Origin: Euryarchaeota archaeon UBA125 | GTDB lineage: Archaea; Thermoplasmatota; Poseidoniia; Poseidoniales; Thalassarchaeaceae | Direction of reading: 5' to 3' | Assembly: GCA_002502625.1 (NCBI GenBank) | Contig: DAPV01000086.1 | Span: forward strand, 1-16,235 | Length of the DNA stretch: 16,235 nucleotides | In this document: positions 14,616-16,235 of the stretch, in pieces | Position numbering within the stretch: the stretch's first letter is position 1 | Layout of the letters: every line of letters begins with the position of its first letter | The notes under the pieces: model-generated | Told to the model about the DNA's origin: nothing | Database searches by the model: none | The model's input: the letters and a program-made list of their open reading frames with translations, nothing else | Program-made: the position numbers and the translations under genes

Positions 14616-15638
14616 TTAAGAACCAAGAAGTACTACATTTATTGTGAATAATGCACCAATGATTAATGCAAACAGTAGTAATGAATTGGTAAACCCACTC
14701 TCATCTTCTACTGGTTTTCCCATGAAGGTCATTCCATCTTCCATGCCTTCTCCTTTTAGACGGAAATAACTGATTAGGACCAGTAGCATCACTACAGCCC
14801 CAGTCAGAGCATCCATCTGATTAGCCTCACTAGCGTTACGTGCAGTACCTGCAATGAGAGCGATATATAGCGAAGCGGTTGCAGTGATGAAAGCAAATGC
14901 AGATGGATGAAGAACTGCCCACTTACCCGAGGCTCCATCCATTAGAACCAATGCAGACCAGAGAGTATACACTAGGATCAATGAACCTGTAACAGATACC
15001 TGAGTTGGTAGAGGAGTACCTAGACCTGCTGCTGTACTTAGACTACCTTCATAATTTGCGGGAAATCCTTCAGCAATGACATCATTAGGTGTGAAGATCA
15101 TTCGAATGGAGTAAAATAGGCCAGCTAATACCAGTAAAATCAGAGAAATCATAGCAATCTTGTCCTTGACTTTCAAACCTGGTTTGAAATCAGATAATCC
15201 TTCGTTAACCCCCTCACTTCGTAATGATACATATCCTCCAATGTAAATCAGTGTAACGATTATGGACATATATTTTGGTAGAGGACCAGCCATACTTTCA
15301 TCATTCCAGTAATTCCAAACACCAAAGGTCATTGAAATCAAACCCAATGAAGATGGTAACATGATTATCCATTTTCCTCTTGCACCTTCAAACAGAATCA
15401 GCATTGTAGAAATGAAAATTCCAAAGAATAGAACTCCATTGAAAGCTGTCTCAGGCCCTCCCATTCCGAATGCTGGGTCAGTATCGACTGTTATTCCATT
15501 GTCTAGAGGTGCAAAACATACTTCTCCACCGGTTACGTAACATTCTCCAAAGAACATGAAACTAACAGAATAGAGTAAAAACATCAGCGCTGAAAATCCC
15601 AAACAAATTTTTGCAGGCATAGATTCGATCTTAAACAT
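14616..15638 (-). CDS. Multispan membrane protein with internal duplication
   Basis: A 340-residue integral membrane protein with about nine predicted helices. I do not recognise a named family. The sequence contains two related halves. FEGARGKWIIMLPSS (83-97) and MDGASGKWAVLHPSA (233-247) align with an offset of 150 residues. YVSLRSEGVNEGLSDF (136-151) aligns with YFRLKGEGMEDGMTFM (291-306). Each half follows an opening helix (KICLGFSALMFLLYSVSF and KDKIAMISLILLVLAGLFYSI). A final lone helix (about 317-338) ends the protein. Loop cysteines C33 and C41 lie after the first helix and may be paired outside the cell. No transport or catalytic motif is visible. The ATG at 15638 has an A/T-rich TATA-like stretch about 21-30 nt upstream. 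It may be a sensor, channel or small-molecule carrier; function unknown. Confidence 0.8.
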   Translation of the reverse strand: MFKIESMPAKICLGFSALMFLLYSVSFMFFGECYVTGGEVCFAPLDNGITVDTDPAFGMGGPETAFNGVLFFGIFISTMLILFEGARGKWIIMLPSSLGLISMTFGVWNYWNDESMAGPLPKYMSIIVTLIYIGGYVSLRSEGVNEGLSDFKPGLKVKDKIAMISLILLVLAGLFYSIRMIFTPNDVIAEGFPANYEGSLSTAAGLGTPLPTQVSVTGSLILVYTLWSALVLMDGASGKWAVLHPSAFAFITATASLYIALIAGTARNASEANQMDALTGAVVMLLVLISYFRLKGEGMEDGMTFMGKPVEDESGFTNSLLLFALIIGALFTINVVLLGS

Positions 15639-15658
15639 AGTAATCGAACTTTGGTTTG

Positions 15659-15668
15659 AAATTAATTA
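15659..15668 (-). promoter_or_regulatory. TATA-like region for the duplicated membrane protein gene
   Basis: On the minus strand the stretch reads TAATTAATTT, centred about 25 nt upstream of the ATG at 15638, consistent with a leaderless start. Confidence 0.4.
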
Positions 15669-15669
15669 C

Positions 15670-15709
15670 TTAATCATCTCCATTAAAAAAAATGGAAATT
15701 GATGATTAA
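15670..15709 (-). terminator. Stem-loop with U8 tract downstream of dnaK
   Basis: Outer arms TAATCATC (15671-15678) and GATGATTA (15701-15708) are perfectly complementary, as are inner arms TCCATT (15679-15684) and AATGGA (15691-15696), with a 4-base bulge between them on one side. The 15670/15709 pair extends the stem by one. The loop and adjoining bases give eight U on the minus strand, in the direction of dnaK transcription. It is most likely a terminator or 3' end-processing element, placed 23 nt after the dnaK stop codon. Confidence 0.5.
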
Positions 15710-15731
15710 TTATAATTGAGAATAATTCGGA

Positions 15732-16235
15732 TCAATCTTCATCTTCAACGACTTCGAAATTTGCATCGACAACATCATCTTCTTGAGATTCACTTTCTTG
15801 AGATTCAGTTTCCATGGCTGCTGCTGCTGCTTCATACAATTTAGCAGAAATTGAATGCATTGCTTCTTCCAATTCCTTTACTTTAGATTGAATTGCTGCA
15901 TCATCTAGATCTTCATCAGGAATTGGTGCATCATCAGTACGAATTAATGCTTCTAACTCATCGACTTTAGCTAGTACTGGAGCAGAATCTTCTTCGGATA
16001 ATTTATCCTCTGATTCTTCAATGGTTCTTCGAGTTTGGTAAACAATACTGTCTGCTTGATTACGTAACTCAACTCTAGCTTTCCGTCGTTTGTCGTCTTC
16101 AGCGAATTCTTCAGCCTCTGAGATTTTCTTTTGGATTTCTTCTTCACTAAGGCTCGTTTGACTTTCAATCTTAATTGACTGTTCTTTTCCTGTTCCTAGA
16201 TCTTTTGCACTTACATTTACAATTCCATTTGCATC
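15732..16235 (-). CDS. dnaK: Chaperone DnaK (Hsp70), C-terminal part
   Basis: The gene runs off the right edge of the window; 167 C-terminal residues and the TGA stop (15732-15734) are present, and the visible frame has no start codon. It opens with DANGIVNVSAKDLGTGKEQSIKI, the end of the Hsp70 substrate-binding beta domain, then SLSEEEIQKKISEAEEFAEDDKRRKARVELRN, the start of the helical lid. The lid continues through VYQTRRTIEE and KVKELEEAMHSISAKLYEAAAAA. It ends in a disordered acidic tail rich in Glu, Ser and Gln, ending FEVVEDED. This end is unlike the EEVD of eukaryotic cytosolic Hsp70 but similar to acidic tails of bacterial-type DnaK. Archaeal dnaK genes are generally regarded as acquired from bacteria; any dnaJ and grpE partners would lie outside this window. 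Confidence 0.95.
   Translation of the reverse strand, partial: DANGIVNVSAKDLGTGKEQSIKIESQTSLSEEEIQKKISEAEEFAEDDKRRKARVELRNQADSIVYQTRRTIEESEDKLSEEDSAPVLAKVDELEALIRTDDAPIPDEDLDDAAIQSKVKELEEAMHSISAKLYEAAAAAMETESQESESQEDDVVDANFEVVEDED

Noticed and set aside
15971..16168. 65-codon frame on the minus strand inside dnaK
   Set aside because: It is an alternate frame of the dnaK coding region, whose own frame gives a clear Hsp70 lid sequence.

Overview
The window looks like chromosomal DNA from an uncultured planktonic archaeon of the Thermoplasmatota, most likely marine group II (Candidatus Poseidoniales). That placement is inferred, not proven. It rests on AT-rich, tightly packed genes; many starts with a TATA-like box about 25 nt upstream and no ribosome-binding site (leaderless style); a small protein of a Thermoplasmata-type domain family (7156-7560); large secreted Ig-like proteins held by one C-terminal membrane helix; and a set of exopeptidases fitting a protein-degrading heterotroph. 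No mobile element, CRISPR array or rRNA was seen, and no gene-free stretch exceeds about 130 bases.

Layout. 1-1755: 3' part of a surface-anchored Ig-like protein (+), followed by tRNA-Leu(CAA). 1895-3464: SlyD-like FKBP isomerase and an Mrp-type P-loop ATPase (both -). 3563-4050: low-molecular-weight arsenate reductase/phosphatase and tRNA-Gly(GCC) (both +). 4089-7560: a 1003-residue secreted, membrane-anchored Ig-like protein and a small conserved archaeal protein (both -). 7690-10000: a three-gene polyamine operon (+) with agmatinase, an AdoMet-decarboxylase-family pyruvoyl enzyme and a deoxyhypusine-synthase-family enzyme. 10088-13020: secreted M14 zinc carboxypeptidase and cytosolic M17 leucyl aminopeptidase (+). 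13048-13632: cytochrome b561-like membrane protein (+). 13653-15638: pirin and an internally duplicated membrane protein (-). 15732-16235: C-terminal end of DnaK (-), cut by the window edge.

The most interesting region is the polyamine operon. Its last enzyme resembles the bacterial deoxyhypusine-synthase-like (homospermidine synthase/SpeY) group. Its middle enzyme keeps the self-cleaving Glu-Ser-His site but lacks several residues usual in AdoMet decarboxylases. Together with agmatinase this suggests a self-contained route arginine -> agmatine -> putrescine -> sym-homospermidine that needs no decarboxylated AdoMet. This is a hypothesis; the conventional reading (spermidine and hypusine synthesis) remains open. 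A second point of note is the Mrp-family ATPase, which contains no cysteine at all and carries a roughly 45-residue segment where the Fe-S CxxC motif normally lies.
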